This document shows, in pieces, positions 1-8,457 of a stretch of 64,000 nucleotides of DNA. Positions within the stretch are counted from its first letter, which is position 1, and every line of letters starts with the position of its first letter. Source of the DNA: Anaerocolumna sp. AGMB13025 (GTDB taxonomy: Bacteria > Bacillota > Clostridia > Lachnospirales > Lachnospiraceae); NCBI RefSeq assembly GCF_029689925.1, contig NZ_CP121445.1, positions 1,605,001 through 1,669,000 on the forward strand, read 5' to 3'. The translations under genes were made by a program, and so were the position numbers. The notes beneath the pieces were generated by a model that did no database searches, was not told where the DNA came from, and saw only the letters and a program-made list of their open reading frames with translations.

Positions 1-2
1 AC

Positions 3-272
3 AGAGATAGGGAAGGACAGGTTTCGATTCATAAACTGGCATGGAATAAGGAAGAAGACTTAAATTCTATGCTGCTGGTTTTTGGAGAAGAATTAAAGAA
101 AAGCATTATGGAAGTACGAAAATACAAATCAGAAAATAATCTTTCTATGAAGGAGGAAATCCAAGCAGTTAACATCACCAGTCAGAAAAGTTTGGAAAAG
201 TATTTCAGAGAAACGGAGAAAGATATACTGGCTTGTACGAATGGTAAGGAAATTAGATATGATTTCAGTTAA
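3..272 (+). CDS. C-terminal end of a class I aminoacyl-tRNA synthetase, probably ValS (partial)
   Basis: An open frame runs in from the left edge and stops at 272, so only about 89 C-terminal residues are visible. They read as an alpha-helical segment (SIHKLAW near the start, then FGEELKKSIMEVRKYKSENNLSM) that resembles the anticodon-binding helices of valyl-tRNA synthetase, where VRKYKSENN-type strings are common. The role would be charging tRNA-Val in the cytoplasm. The catalytic HIGH and KMSKS motifs would lie outside the window, so the identity is an inference. An internal ATG at 69 is not a credible start, because coding character continues upstream of it to the edge. Confidence 0.5.
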   Translation, partial: RDREGQVSIHKLAWNKEEDLNSMLLVFGEELKKSIMEVRKYKSENNLSMKEEIQAVNITSQKSLEKYFRETEKDILACTNGKEIRYDFS

Positions 273-385
273 GTTTTTTCTTAGATGAAAAATAAGAAAA
301 CCTTAGAAGAAATTATAAAACCGGATATTCAAGAGACTACTTCAAATTCTGTGTTTTTGGATTTAGGAGCTTTGATTATCTTACT

Positions 386-436
386 AAATCCATGAAATAC
401 AGTAAAGTCACCTCAGCTGCATTTCATGGATTTTAT
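386..436 (+). terminator. AT-rich inverted repeat downstream of the synthetase gene
   Basis: AAATCCATGAAAT (386-398) is perfectly complementary to ATTTCATGGATTT (421-433), with a 22-nt loop and a short T-rich tail. It may be the terminator of the preceding gene or a palindromic site. The rest of the 273-640 gap holds no convincing gene; a 68-codon minus-strand frame there looks random. Confidence 0.4.
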
Positions 437-640
437 GAAATAATATAGGCTTAAAATTCCAAAACACTAAATTTGAAACGGTCTCAGTAATTATGTTTTT
501 AGTGACGTTTTTACAAACAAACATCTTATTTTTGCATGATAAGATTAACTTGGTTAGCCAAGTGAAAGTACTTATGCGGATATTTATCATCAATGAAAGG
601 ACGATATCCGACAAAAAGATTATAATCTAATACAGTCTGC

Positions 641-991
641 TTACTCTTCGTCAAATCGCTGGGGAATCTGGGGATCATATAAGGGGCAATCATATTTATC
701 CATAATATCTATAAATTTGTTCATATCTTTTTCATTCATACTATAACAGTCAAACCGAACAAACTGGCTTGTCATTTGAACCTGAAATAAACCGTCATAT
801 TCCGTCTCAAAATCATATTTACCGGAACGTTCCCAGCTGCTAAATGCTTCCGCTATATGTTCCAGAATTTCCTCCACAGGTAATTCTTCAATATCCTCAA
901 TATATTCACCTTCGCTTAAATGTTCATATACCAGTTGATTATCTCCGTATATATCTTCTTTATATTTCCAGAAACCTAAATCATAGCTCAT
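641..991 (-). CDS. Small acidic hypothetical protein
   Basis: This is a 116-residue acidic protein opening with MSYDLGFWKYKEDIYG. It has no signal peptide or membrane segment. The start at 991 is supported by a GTGAGGAT ribosome site just upstream. MSYDL-FWK openings are familiar from small uncharacterised cytoplasmic proteins, some of which sit beside polymorphic toxins as immunity proteins. No toxin gene is visible here, so I assign no function. It is transcribed away from the lipoprotein/nucleosidase pair, separated by an AT-rich gap of about 300 bases. Confidence 0.55.
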   Translation of the reverse strand: MSYDLGFWKYKEDIYGDNQLVYEHLSEGEYIEDIEELPVEEILEHIAEAFSSWERSGKYDFETEYDGLFQVQMTSQFVRFDCYSMNEKDMNKFIDIMDKYDCPLYDPQIPQRFDEE

Positions 992-1293
992 GGTCTTATC
1001 CTCACTTTTATTTAGTATAGTTTTGTAATTGCGAAACTCTACTATTGTATCTATATACCATGCAATTAATACAATTTCAGAGCTGAATCTTGCCCAGAGG
1101 GCGACTGAAGCTATGAAATTCGTACTAATTGTAGTGTATATTTAGAATACTAAATAGTTTTACAATTACTAAATTTAGTATAGTAAAAACTTTTCATAGT
1201 AACATTAAGTAAATAGTTAGAACAAAGCTTTAGGTAATTGTATCACATATTGAAAGCAATTAGTCAAAGTTAATAAAGTTTTCATTATTTTTT
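992..1293. other. Intergenic region, nothing definite
   Basis: This 302-base AT-rich stretch separates two minus-strand genes and would hold the promoter of the small gene ending at 641. Short TTTAGTATA-like strings recur around 1010, 1175 and 1185, but I cannot support a specific site. Confidence 0.4.
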
Positions 1294-1926
1294 TTACCTA
1301 AAGTTATTTAAAAGCGAGATAATCAGGACGAAACCATCCTCAGCTAAATTCATCTCACCACCAAAGCCATAAAAAATCCATTTTTCATCTTCATTTTTCT
1401 CATATAGGTATTCTCTGTACCAGCCTTTTAATTTACTGTCGTTGCCGGAATATTCTTCTCTTACGGTTAATAAGCTGTGGTTAAAGAACTTCTCCTGATA
1501 ATACGTATTGGTTACTTTAGCGGATACAACCTCAATGTCCTTATGATAACTGGTTGGATAAAAATTATTCTTATTCAGATGAAGCTCTTTTACATGTTTG
1601 TCATCAATTTCTTTATTATTGAAAAAAATATACTCCCAATGGACATCTTCATATCCATCGTATACATCATTCATATCAGTTAAAAATTGATTGAACGATT
1701 CTCTTGAAACCGTATCCTTAAGGGAGATATCCTTTATGATTTTTTCTCCCTCCTCAATCATTTGTGTGGCTGTGTTAATATTAAAATCATAGTTTTCTTT
1801 TTGTACCAATTGGGGCTTTTTACTGGTATTACCGCAGGAAACAAGGAACAGTGTAATAGTAATAATTGTACATATTAAGCAGTATTTTTTCAAATTGCAC
1901 CCCCATTTTAGCCTAAACAATTTCAT
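1294..1926 (-). CDS. Predicted lipoprotein of unknown function
   Basis: The N-terminus has a basic stretch, a hydrophobic segment and a lipobox, LFLVSCG, so the mature protein should be lipid-anchored on the outer face of the membrane. The remaining ~180 residues are polar, with no domain I recognise. The frame opens at 1926, overlapping the stop of the upstream nucleosidase gene in an ATGA arrangement, which implies translational coupling. An alternative TTG start at 1893 behind a G-rich ribosome site (GGGGGTG) would give a more typical short lipoprotein signal peptide. Both starts leave the lipobox intact. Confidence 0.6.
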   Translation of the reverse strand: MKLFRLKWGCNLKKYCLICTIITITLFLVSCGNTSKKPQLVQKENYDFNINTATQMIEEGEKIIKDISLKDTVSRESFNQFLTDMNDVYDGYEDVHWEYIFFNNKEIDDKHVKELHLNKNNFYPTSYHKDIEVVSAKVTNTYYQEKFFNHSLLTVREEYSGNDSKLKGWYREYLYEKNEDEKWIFYGFGGEMNLAEDGFVLIISLLNNFR

Positions 1927-2585
1927 TTAAAATTCGTAAGGATTTCTTTCACTAAAACATAAGACTGATAGGAAGCTTTTTCAAAATTTCTATTAATTGC
2001 ATCTTGTCCATTTTCAACATTATTATCTGAAATGGAACGGACAGCAAGGAAAGGGATGTTATTTACAAAACAGACATGTGCTACAGCTGCATTTTCCATT
2101 TCGATGCATAAAGCCTCTGATTTTTCTAAATTTACAAAAAGTTCACCTGTTGTACTTAATCCAAAATGTATTGCCTGAGTTAGAGTTTTTGCCGCATCTT
2201 TTGCTAATGAAATAAGCTTGGCATCCGAGTAAAACTTTGGCTCTTTCATCCATGGATGATACTTGGTATAGATATCATTGTCAGTGTCATGACAGATAAC
2301 TTCCGTGCACACTACAGTGTCAAAAACATTAACACCAGCAGCCATTCCCCCAGCTGTTCCTGATACAATAATATAATCCACGTTGAATTTACTGATTAAA
2401 ATTTGAGCTGCAATAGAGGCGTTAACTTTTCCCACACCGGAGTAGACTGCTACAATGGACACATTATTTATAGATCCCTGGTGAAATGTCAGCTTAGCTG
2501 CCATAGTTGTTTTCTTATCCTTAAGGGCTTGCAAGTATGGGTTTAACTCTTTTTCCATTGCACAAAGAATTCCACAGTTTATCAT
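1923..2585 (-). CDS. mtnN: 5'-methylthioadenosine/S-adenosylhomocysteine nucleosidase
   Basis: This is a 220-residue cytoplasmic enzyme that hydrolyses MTA and SAH to adenine plus the thioribose sugar, feeding methionine salvage and SAM recycling. Visible family features are the N-terminal GILCAMEKE with a catalytic-type glutamate, the glycine-rich VSGTAGG, the substrate-binding EMENAAVAHV, and RSISDNN with the catalytic-type aspartate. The length matches the Pfs/MtnN family (about 230). It is transcribed with, and overlaps, the downstream lipoprotein gene. Confidence 0.85.
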   Translation of the reverse strand: MINCGILCAMEKELNPYLQALKDKKTTMAAKLTFHQGSINNVSIVAVYSGVGKVNASIAAQILISKFNVDYIIVSGTAGGMAAGVNVFDTVVCTEVICHDTDNDIYTKYHPWMKEPKFYSDAKLISLAKDAAKTLTQAIHFGLSTTGELFVNLEKSEALCIEMENAAVAHVCFVNNIPFLAVRSISDNNVENGQDAINRNFEKASYQSYVLVKEILTNFK

Positions 2586-2819
2586 TGAAACACCTCGTTA
2601 TATAAAGTTGAAGAATTTAATATATCAACAATAGTATAGTAAATAATATAAATCATTATATTATATATGGATAACAAATTCTACCAAAATAAAAGTTTTA
2701 ATCTTTGTTTCAAGATATATAATCAGGTTTGTCATAATCAAAAGTCAATTTGACGCAAGAATTGAAAAATATGCAAGTAGGTATACAGAATATATTTGTC
2801 AGAAAAAAATAAAAATTTA

Positions 2820-2848
2820 TTGCCAAAAACCAATCGATATGATATACT
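2820..2848 (+). promoter_or_regulatory. Sigma-A promoter for the leader-peptide transcript
   Basis: TTGCCA (2820-2825) and TATACT (2843-2848) are separated by exactly 17 bp, which predicts a start near 2855, some 27 nt before the leader-peptide ATG. The preceding 2586-2819 is AT-rich with no gene. Confidence 0.7.
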
Positions 2849-2881
2849 CATCCGAAATAACAATTTTTAGGAGAAAACAAC

Positions 2882-2938
2882 ATGAATCAATCAATTCTTA
2901 TTTCCGTCATTAGACACCCGCTATTTATGGAATGTTAA
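2882..2938 (+). CDS. Leader peptide (18 residues) of an attenuator
   Basis: A short frame encodes MNQSILISVIRHPLFMEC and has a strong AGGAG ribosome site (2869-2873). It begins just after a good promoter and ends immediately before a series of competing hairpins, the layout of a ribosome-stalling leader. The peptide is too small for an enzyme. Such leaders sense ribosome-targeting antibiotics or translation stress in front of resistance genes; the B. subtilis bmrB leader before the bmrCD ABC exporter is a precedent. The inducer here is unknown. Confidence 0.6.
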   Translation: MNQSILISVIRHPLFMEC

Positions 2939-3076
2939 ATCTGTATCTAAGATAAGCATAGATACAGATGGAGCATTTCATTTGTGTCTATGCGGTTAGG
3001 AATTGATTTATTATATTAAAACCGCATTGAATAATACTTTTCATTTATTGAAAATGTTATCCAAGGCGGTTTTTTA
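2939..3076 (+). promoter_or_regulatory. Attenuator: alternative hairpins ending in an intrinsic terminator
   Basis: ATCTGTATCT (2939-2948) pairs with AGATACAGAT (2960-2969). The overlapping segment CATAGATACA (2957-2966) can instead pair with TGTGTCTATG (2983-2992). ATGCGGTT (2990-2997) pairs with AACCGCAT (3020-3027), which competes with the terminator stem AAAACCGC (3017-3024) / GCGGTTTT (3066-3073) and its T-run. Four mutually exclusive pairings after a leader peptide indicate transcription attenuation of the downstream ABC genes. Confidence 0.65.
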
Positions 3077-3094
3077 TTTATTCAAGGCTGAATT

Positions 3095-3204
3095 GGAAAC
3101 CAAACTAAATTGGAAACCAAACTAAATCAGAAACCAAACTAAATTAGAAACCAAACTAAATTAGAAACCAAACTAAATTAGAAACCAATCTTATTTAGAA
3201 ACCA
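3095..3204. repeat. 17-bp tandem repeat, about 6.5 copies
   Basis: The unit RGAAACCAAACTAAATT occurs head to tail from 3095, with two copies beginning GG, three near-identical copies beginning AG, one degenerate copy (3180-3196) and a partial copy. It lies between the attenuator terminator and the first ABC gene. Confidence 0.9.
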
Positions 3205-3341
3205 CAGCAGACGTGCTGTCTTTCACTCAGGGGTAATAGGATTCGTTAAGCTGTTGTTACTCTTAAAAAGCTGCCCGGGAAGCAGTTATTATAGTATTTT
3301 GTTAGGTTAAAAGTTTGTTAATAAGACAGGGGGAATTAAAG

Positions 3342-4325
3342 ATGGAGGCAATAAAAGTCAGGCAACTGTCAAAGACCTTTCGGGTAAAGGTGAAAGAAAA
3401 GGGCTTAGGTGGAAGTGTAAAATCTATTATAAAGCCTAAGTACAAAACCGTAAAAGCCGTGGATGATATCAGTTTTGATGTAAAACAAGGGGAAATGTTA
3501 GCTTTTATCGGACCGAATGGAGCTGGAAAAAGTACCACAATTAAGATGCTGACCGGAATACTATACCCGGATCAAGGCGAAATGACAGTAATGGATATTA
3601 ACCCAACGGGGAAAAGAAAAAATTTATCTTACAAAATCGGTACTGTATTCGGGCAGAAGGAGCAGTTGTGGACCCATCTGACACCATATGATAACTTTAA
3701 ATTTTTTAGTGCTATTTATGATTTATCCGATAAGGAGGCAGAGAACCGGATACAGGAATTAATGGATATCTTCGAACTTAGTGGATTTATCAATACACCG
3801 GTCAGAAATCTCTCCTTAGGGCAGAGGATACGGTGTGAAATTGTAGCTTCTTTGATACACAGACCTGAGATTTTATTTTTGGATGAACCAACCATCGGAC
3901 TGGACCCTGTGGTAAAGGAAAACATCCGGGAATTAATACGGAAAATGAATAAAGAGTATAATACCACCGTATTCTTAACCAGTCATGATATCGGAGATAT
4001 CGAAAAACTGTGTAAAAGGATTATTATAGTAAACCACGGACGGATTGTCTTGGATGACACAATGGAGAATATAAAATACCACTATCTTAACAAAAAAATT
4101 ATAGAAGTAAAACTAAAGGAAGCAGCTGAGATAAAAGAAGAGGAAGGGATAACCATCTTAAAAAGTAAGGGCGGCAATATTAAGCTGGAAGTAGATACTA
4201 CGAGGAAAAAAATAGGGGATGTATTTTCCTTTTTCGATGGAGATAATCTACTGGATATTAATATATCCAACGTGCCCCTTGAAGCTATCATAACAGAGAT
4301 ATATAAAGATGATGCCTTGCTGTAA
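3342..4325 (+). CDS. ABC transporter ATP-binding protein of an ABC-2 export system
   Basis: This 327-residue ATPase has Walker A GPNGAGKST, the signature LSLGQRIRCE, Walker B ILFLDEPTIGLD and a C-terminal extension. The long N-terminal lead before the ATPase core (KEKGLGGSVKSIIKPKYKTVKAV) is typical of the subfamily that works with two distinct ABC-2 permeases, which are the next two genes. It would power export of an unknown substrate, plausibly a drug or peptide. The start at 3342 was chosen for its AGGGGG site; an upstream in-frame TTG at 3315 lacks one. The upstream attenuator implies inducible expression. Confidence 0.85.
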   Translation: MEAIKVRQLSKTFRVKVKEKGLGGSVKSIIKPKYKTVKAVDDISFDVKQGEMLAFIGPNGAGKSTTIKMLTGILYPDQGEMTVMDINPTGKRKNLSYKIGTVFGQKEQLWTHLTPYDNFKFFSAIYDLSDKEAENRIQELMDIFELSGFINTPVRNLSLGQRIRCEIVASLIHRPEILFLDEPTIGLDPVVKENIRELIRKMNKEYNTTVFLTSHDIGDIEKLCKRIIIVNHGRIVLDDTMENIKYHYLNKKIIEVKLKEAAEIKEEEGITILKSKGGNIKLEVDTTRKKIGDVFSFFDGDNLLDINISNVPLEAIITEIYKDDALL

Positions 4326-4396
4326 ACACCATATCAAAGATTAATAAAAACGATGCCTTTCAGTAAATATTATAACAGAGATATATAAAGACGATG
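4289..4396. repeat. Partial duplication of the ABC ATPase gene 3' end
   Basis: The string ATAACAGAGATATATAAAGA at the end of the ATPase gene (from 4289) recurs after its stop (from 4371). A GATGCCTT-TGTAAA-like segment is also repeated, near 4312 and 4350. It looks like a local duplication of the last codons plus stop, leaving noncoding copies in the spacer. Confidence 0.6.
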
Positions 4397-4431
4397 CATC
4401 GTAAGTAAGGGCTATTTTGGGAAGGAGTACA

Positions 4432-5223
4432 ATGAAAAAATATTTATATATCTATAAAGCAACTTTAATCGAAAACCTGCAATATGTCATGAATATAATT
4501 CTTGGGTTTATCAGCTTTTTTATAATCCTTTTTGTATTCCTTAATTTATGGGAGTATATTTATTCAGGTCCTCAAACTGTAATCAGCGGATATACCATGA
4601 GTCAGATGGTATGGTACGTAATTATTACAGAAATAATGTGGTTTGGTACCAGGAATGGAACTTTGACCCATCAAATCAGTAATGATATTAAAAGCGGCAC
4701 CATTGCATATGGAATAGGTAAACCTTATAACTATATGTTTTATATTGCGGCCAGGCATTTGGGCGAAATAACCATTAAGTTTTTCTTGTTCTCCGGAATC
4801 GGAATACTGATTGGATTATTATTTGTAGGAAAACTTACAAGTTTTCAGGTTAGGTACCTGCCCTGCATGGTTATTGTAACTTTCGCGGGTGTAATAATTA
4901 ACAGCTTAATACGAATCAGCATTAGTATCTTGTCTTTTTGGATAGAGGACGCCACTCCGTTTCACTGGATTTACGACAAACTAATTCTGGTAGTGGGAAC
5001 TTTATTTCCTATCGAGGTATTTCCGGTATGGCTTCAACCAGTAATCCGGCTTACACCGATTTATGTTGTGACATATGGACCTGCGAAACTAATAATTGAT
5101 TTTTCCATGGCAATGTTTGTGAAGGTAGTTATGACACAGCTTATTTATCTGGTGGTCACTGTGCTTTTTCTGTCAGGCTTATTCAGGAGAGGAGTGAAAA
5201 GGTTAAATGTTAACGGAGGTTAA
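4432..5223 (+). CDS. ABC-2 type permease, first subunit
   Basis: This is a 263-residue membrane protein with about six hydrophobic segments, beginning MKKYLYIYKATLIENLQYVMN. This N-terminal helix pattern is seen in ABC-2 permeases paired with the preceding type of ATPase. The start at 4432 follows GGAAGGAG. Its 3' end overlaps the next permease by 17 bases, so the two are translationally coupled. No substrate can be read from the sequence. Confidence 0.75.
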   Translation: MKKYLYIYKATLIENLQYVMNIILGFISFFIILFVFLNLWEYIYSGPQTVISGYTMSQMVWYVIITEIMWFGTRNGTLTHQISNDIKSGTIAYGIGKPYNYMFYIAARHLGEITIKFFLFSGIGILIGLLFVGKLTSFQVRYLPCMVIVTFAGVIINSLIRISISILSFWIEDATPFHWIYDKLILVVGTLFPIEVFPVWLQPVIRLTPIYVVTYGPAKLIIDFSMAMFVKVVMTQLIYLVVTVLFLSGLFRRGVKRLNVNGG

Positions 5224-6001
5224 GAATCAGTTAAAAGTAATGGTTTTATCGGTAAAATATAATATCATGCGGGAAATGACCAATCAGGTTACCTTTGTCA
5301 CGAATATTTTATTTATGATGTTAAATAATGCAATCTTTATTGTACAGTGGTTATTGCTATTTCACCTAAGAGATAATATCGGTGGATATAAAGTAGGGGA
5401 TGTTTTAGTATTGTGGGGGCTGGCGGCAAGTACCTTTGGATTTGCCAATATATTCTTTCGCAAAGCCTTTGATTTACCGGACTTGATTATGAATGGCAAA
5501 CTGGATTCCTTTCTGGTTCAGCCCAAAAATGTGCTCCTTGGAGTTATCATCTCCGGCACCAGTACCTCAGCAATAGGAGATTTACTATATGGGTTTGTTA
5601 TTTTGTGCGTATTTAAGTTTAGTATCCTTAACGTTATCCTTTTTACCGTCTTAACTATATCCGGGGGAATCATACTTACTTCCTTTGCAGTAATAACCGG
5701 AAGCCTTTCTTTTTGGATTGTGAAGGGGGATTTATTGTCGGGGAACTTAATCGGGGTAATGATTAATATGTCTACTTATCCGGATGGAATCTTTAAAGGA
5801 GTTGTAAGACTTATGCTGTATTCTGTAATTCCCATCGGTCTTACGGTTTATCTGCCGGTTAAGATAATTATTCATTTTCAGTTTAAGCAGCTTCTGATGG
5901 TATTGGCATTTGCAGTTGGTATTATCTGTCTGGCATATTATATATTCTATAAGGGACTAAGAAGATATTCCTCCAGCAATTTGATGAGTGCCAGAGTCTG
6001 A
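5207..6001 (+). CDS. ABC-2 type permease, second subunit
   Basis: This is a 264-residue polytopic protein (about six membrane segments) opening MLTEVKNQLKVMVLSVKYN, of the family that partners with the upstream permease in one exporter. The start lies inside the end of the previous gene, with an AAAAGG-type site just before it. The motif SFWIVKGDLLSGNLIG occupies the place of SFWIEDATPFHWIYD in the first permease, suggesting the two subunits are distant paralogues. The operon ends at a terminator at 6050. Confidence 0.75.
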   Translation: MLTEVKNQLKVMVLSVKYNIMREMTNQVTFVTNILFMMLNNAIFIVQWLLLFHLRDNIGGYKVGDVLVLWGLAASTFGFANIFFRKAFDLPDLIMNGKLDSFLVQPKNVLLGVIISGTSTSAIGDLLYGFVILCVFKFSILNVILFTVLTISGGIILTSFAVITGSLSFWIVKGDLLSGNLIGVMINMSTYPDGIFKGVVRLMLYSVIPIGLTVYLPVKIIIHFQFKQLLMVLAFAVGIICLAYYIFYKGLRRYSSSNLMSARV

Positions 6002-6049
6002 ATTAATAAGAGTGTACTGGTCTAAAGAAGGAATAAAGGATAAAGTTGA

Positions 6050-6090
6050 CCCTGTTCTGATATAAGGTGGCAGAACAGGGGTTATTTTAT
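6050..6090 (+). terminator. Intrinsic terminator of the ABC-2 operon
   Basis: CCCTGTTCTG (6050-6059) pairs with CAGAACAGGG (6071-6080) around an 11-nt loop, followed by GTTATTTTAT. The rest of the 6091-6412 gap shows no gene. Confidence 0.85.
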
Positions 6091-6412
6091 GCAAGAGGAA
6101 ATTGGGCCCTATTACATATAAATACACTTTTATAACTCGCATATCGCGGTGAGGCAGTTAATTATTGATCGATTTGTTCAGGCGCAAAGTATCAATATGT
6201 GGCAATTTGTTTTTACAGGAGATTCTGCCTCAATCCCACGATAGGTATAATCAGGTATAATAAGCGATGCCGGACAGTTTGTCATGATGCACTAGGAAAG
6301 TGTACCGCTACCCCTTTTTCTTCATAATATTTCATTTTTCTACTTGAAAAACAAAAGTGATAGGCTTATTATTTTTAATAGTGTACACAAAAAACATGGA
6401 GGCATCATTGTA

Positions 6413-8068
6413 ATGAAAAAGTTAAAACCAAAATTGTTTTCGGTTATGAAAACCTACACCAGGGAACAATGCGTTAAAGACGTAATAGCAGGAATTATCG
6501 TAGCAATCATCGCCCTGCCCCTATCCATTGCCCTGGCTCTGGCATCGGGTGTAACCCCGGAACGAGGATTATATACGGCAATTGTAGCAGGATTTGTCAT
6601 ATCCTTTCTTGGAGGCAGCCGCGTTCAGATAGCTGGTCCCACCGCAGCTTTTGCGACGATCGTAGCAGGAATTGTAGCAAAAAGCGGTATGGAAGGTCTT
6701 ATCATAGCGACTATACTGGCAGGTATTATCTTAATTATCATTGGTTTACTGCGTTTTGGCAGTCTGATCCGTTTCATACCGGATACGATAACAGTTGGTT
6801 TTACACTAGGTATCGCAGTAACTATCTTTATCGGACAAATTAAAGATTTCTTAGGATTAACTCTTAAAACTTCACCCGTAGAAACTTTGGAAAAAGTAAA
6901 AGCCTGTTTTGAATCGATTGGAACCATCAATTTTATGGCGCTGTTGATTGGTATAATATCATTAGCAGTCTTACTATTGTGGCCTAAAGTAACAGACAAA
7001 ATACCGGCTTCCTTAATTGCAGTCATTGTAGCAGCTGCTCTGGTAAAAGTATTCGCCCTTCCGGTTGGTACCATAGGAAGTCTATACGAATTATCCGCTA
7101 AACCACCAATGCTGCATATACCGGATATCCGCTTTAGTACCATAGGAAGGGTAATGCCGGATGCCTTTACCATTGCTATATTAGCCGGTATTGAATCTTT
7201 ATTATCCTGTGTGGTGGCTGACGGCATGATTGGCAGCAAACACCGTTCCAATATGGAATTAATCGCACAAGGTGCAGGTAATATCTGTTCCGGTTTATTT
7301 GGGGGTATACCGGCTACCGGTGCCATCGCAAGAACCGCTGCAAATGTAAAGAATGGGGGACGGACTCCGGTGTCTGGTATGGTCCATGCGGTTACATTGC
7401 TGCTTATTCTCGTCGTATTAATGCCTTATGCAGCGCTGATTCCTATGCCGGCCATAGCTGCCATATTATTTATGGTAGCCTATAATATGAGCGGTTTCAG
7501 AGAATTCATAACCTTATTAAGAAAATCCCCTAAGAGTGATATACTCGTTCTTATTACTACACTGGTTTTAACCGTTGCTTTTGACCTGGTGGTAGCAATT
7601 GAAGTTGGAATCGTTATGGCGGCAGTATTATTTATGAAACGGATGGCCGACGTTACCGATGTTCAGAGTTGGCATTATATTAATGAGGATTCAGAGGAGG
7701 AAGAACTCAACGATACCGAAAGTATCCGGTTTAGAAAGGTACCAAAAAACACTCTGGTTTACGAAATTAATGGTCCCATGTTCTTTGGAGCAGCAGATAA
7801 ATTTATGAATATTTCACTGGATGCTCATATAAAAGTGGTAATTTTACGGATGAGAAGTGTTCCGGCTATGGATGTAACCGCGCTTCATGCGCTGGAGGAA
7901 ATTACACGAAAATGTAAAAAGAAACAGATTACCCTGATTTTATCCCATGTCCAGGAACAGCCCCTCCACATGATGCAAAAAGCCGGGTTCTTGTTAAGAA
8001 TCGGTAATGAGAATTTTTGTGACAATATAGATGTAGCACTGAAAAGAGCAGCAGATCTTGCCATCTGA
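6413..8068 (+). CDS. SulP family anion transporter with STAS domain
   Basis: This 551-residue protein has roughly ten to twelve membrane segments and the SulP signature near the N-terminus (GLYTAIVAGFVISFLGGSRVQIAGPTAAF). A cytoplasmic STAS domain follows after about residue 435, with AMDVTALHALEE. Family members move sulfate, bicarbonate or related anions; the substrate cannot be told here. The start at 6413 follows TGGAGG (6397-6402). An upstream in-frame ATG at 6344 adds a segment unlike the family. A molybdate/sulfate role is conceivable given the nitrogenase genes nearby but is not shown. Confidence 0.8.
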   Translation: MKKLKPKLFSVMKTYTREQCVKDVIAGIIVAIIALPLSIALALASGVTPERGLYTAIVAGFVISFLGGSRVQIAGPTAAFATIVAGIVAKSGMEGLIIATILAGIILIIIGLLRFGSLIRFIPDTITVGFTLGIAVTIFIGQIKDFLGLTLKTSPVETLEKVKACFESIGTINFMALLIGIISLAVLLLWPKVTDKIPASLIAVIVAAALVKVFALPVGTIGSLYELSAKPPMLHIPDIRFSTIGRVMPDAFTIAILAGIESLLSCVVADGMIGSKHRSNMELIAQGAGNICSGLFGGIPATGAIARTAANVKNGGRTPVSGMVHAVTLLLILVVLMPYAALIPMPAIAAILFMVAYNMSGFREFITLLRKSPKSDILVLITTLVLTVAFDLVVAIEVGIVMAAVLFMKRMADVTDVQSWHYINEDSEEEELNDTESIRFRKVPKNTLVYEINGPMFFGAADKFMNISLDAHIKVVILRMRSVPAMDVTALHALEEITRKCKKKQITLILSHVQEQPLHMMQKAGFLLRIGNENFCDNIDVALKRAADLAI

Positions 8069-8191
8069 CCAGATATGATCTTACGTGTGTTAATGGGTAA
8101 ATGGATCTAGTTAGTTTTAAAGATATCGTTTTATAACCAAAGCAGTGATGTCAACAGTGTGTTTGACCGGAGATTGACCAGAGTTTATACA

Positions 8192-8220
8192 TTGACATAG
8201 ACTTACTGCAATGATATATT
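8192..8220 (+). promoter_or_regulatory. Sigma-A promoter upstream of the nitroreductase gene
   Basis: TTGACA (8192-8197) and TATATT (8215-8220) have 17-bp spacing. The leader that follows to 8457 is purine-rich, with AGAGACAAAAGA-type direct repeats around 8332-8360 but no gene. Confidence 0.7.
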
Positions 8221-8457
8221 GAGTATTGGAGTGGTAAAATATTCTAAGTCCTTTCAGACCTCTAAAAATAAATATGGTAGGGTAAGCAGAAAGTTCGCTT
8301 TAAGAAGATATAAAAGTCATAGGGGTAAAAGAAAGAGACAAAAGACAAGAGACAAAAGATAAGCGCAAAGCTAAGAATCACAATATAAAGATTTGAGATA
8401 AAAGATTAATGGAAATAGTAACCAAGAGGATCTCAATAACATTCAGGAGGTATTGCA

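Noticed and set aside
408..614. 68-codon minus-strand frame near the left edge
   Set aside because: No ribosome site, random-looking composition, and it overlaps the inverted repeat at 386-436.
3095..3204. CRISPR-like array
   Set aside because: The 17-bp units are directly adjacent with no unique spacers, so it is a minisatellite.
6625..7326. 233-codon minus-strand frame
   Set aside because: It lies wholly inside the SulP transporter gene, whose membrane domain and STAS features are clear; it is an antisense shadow.
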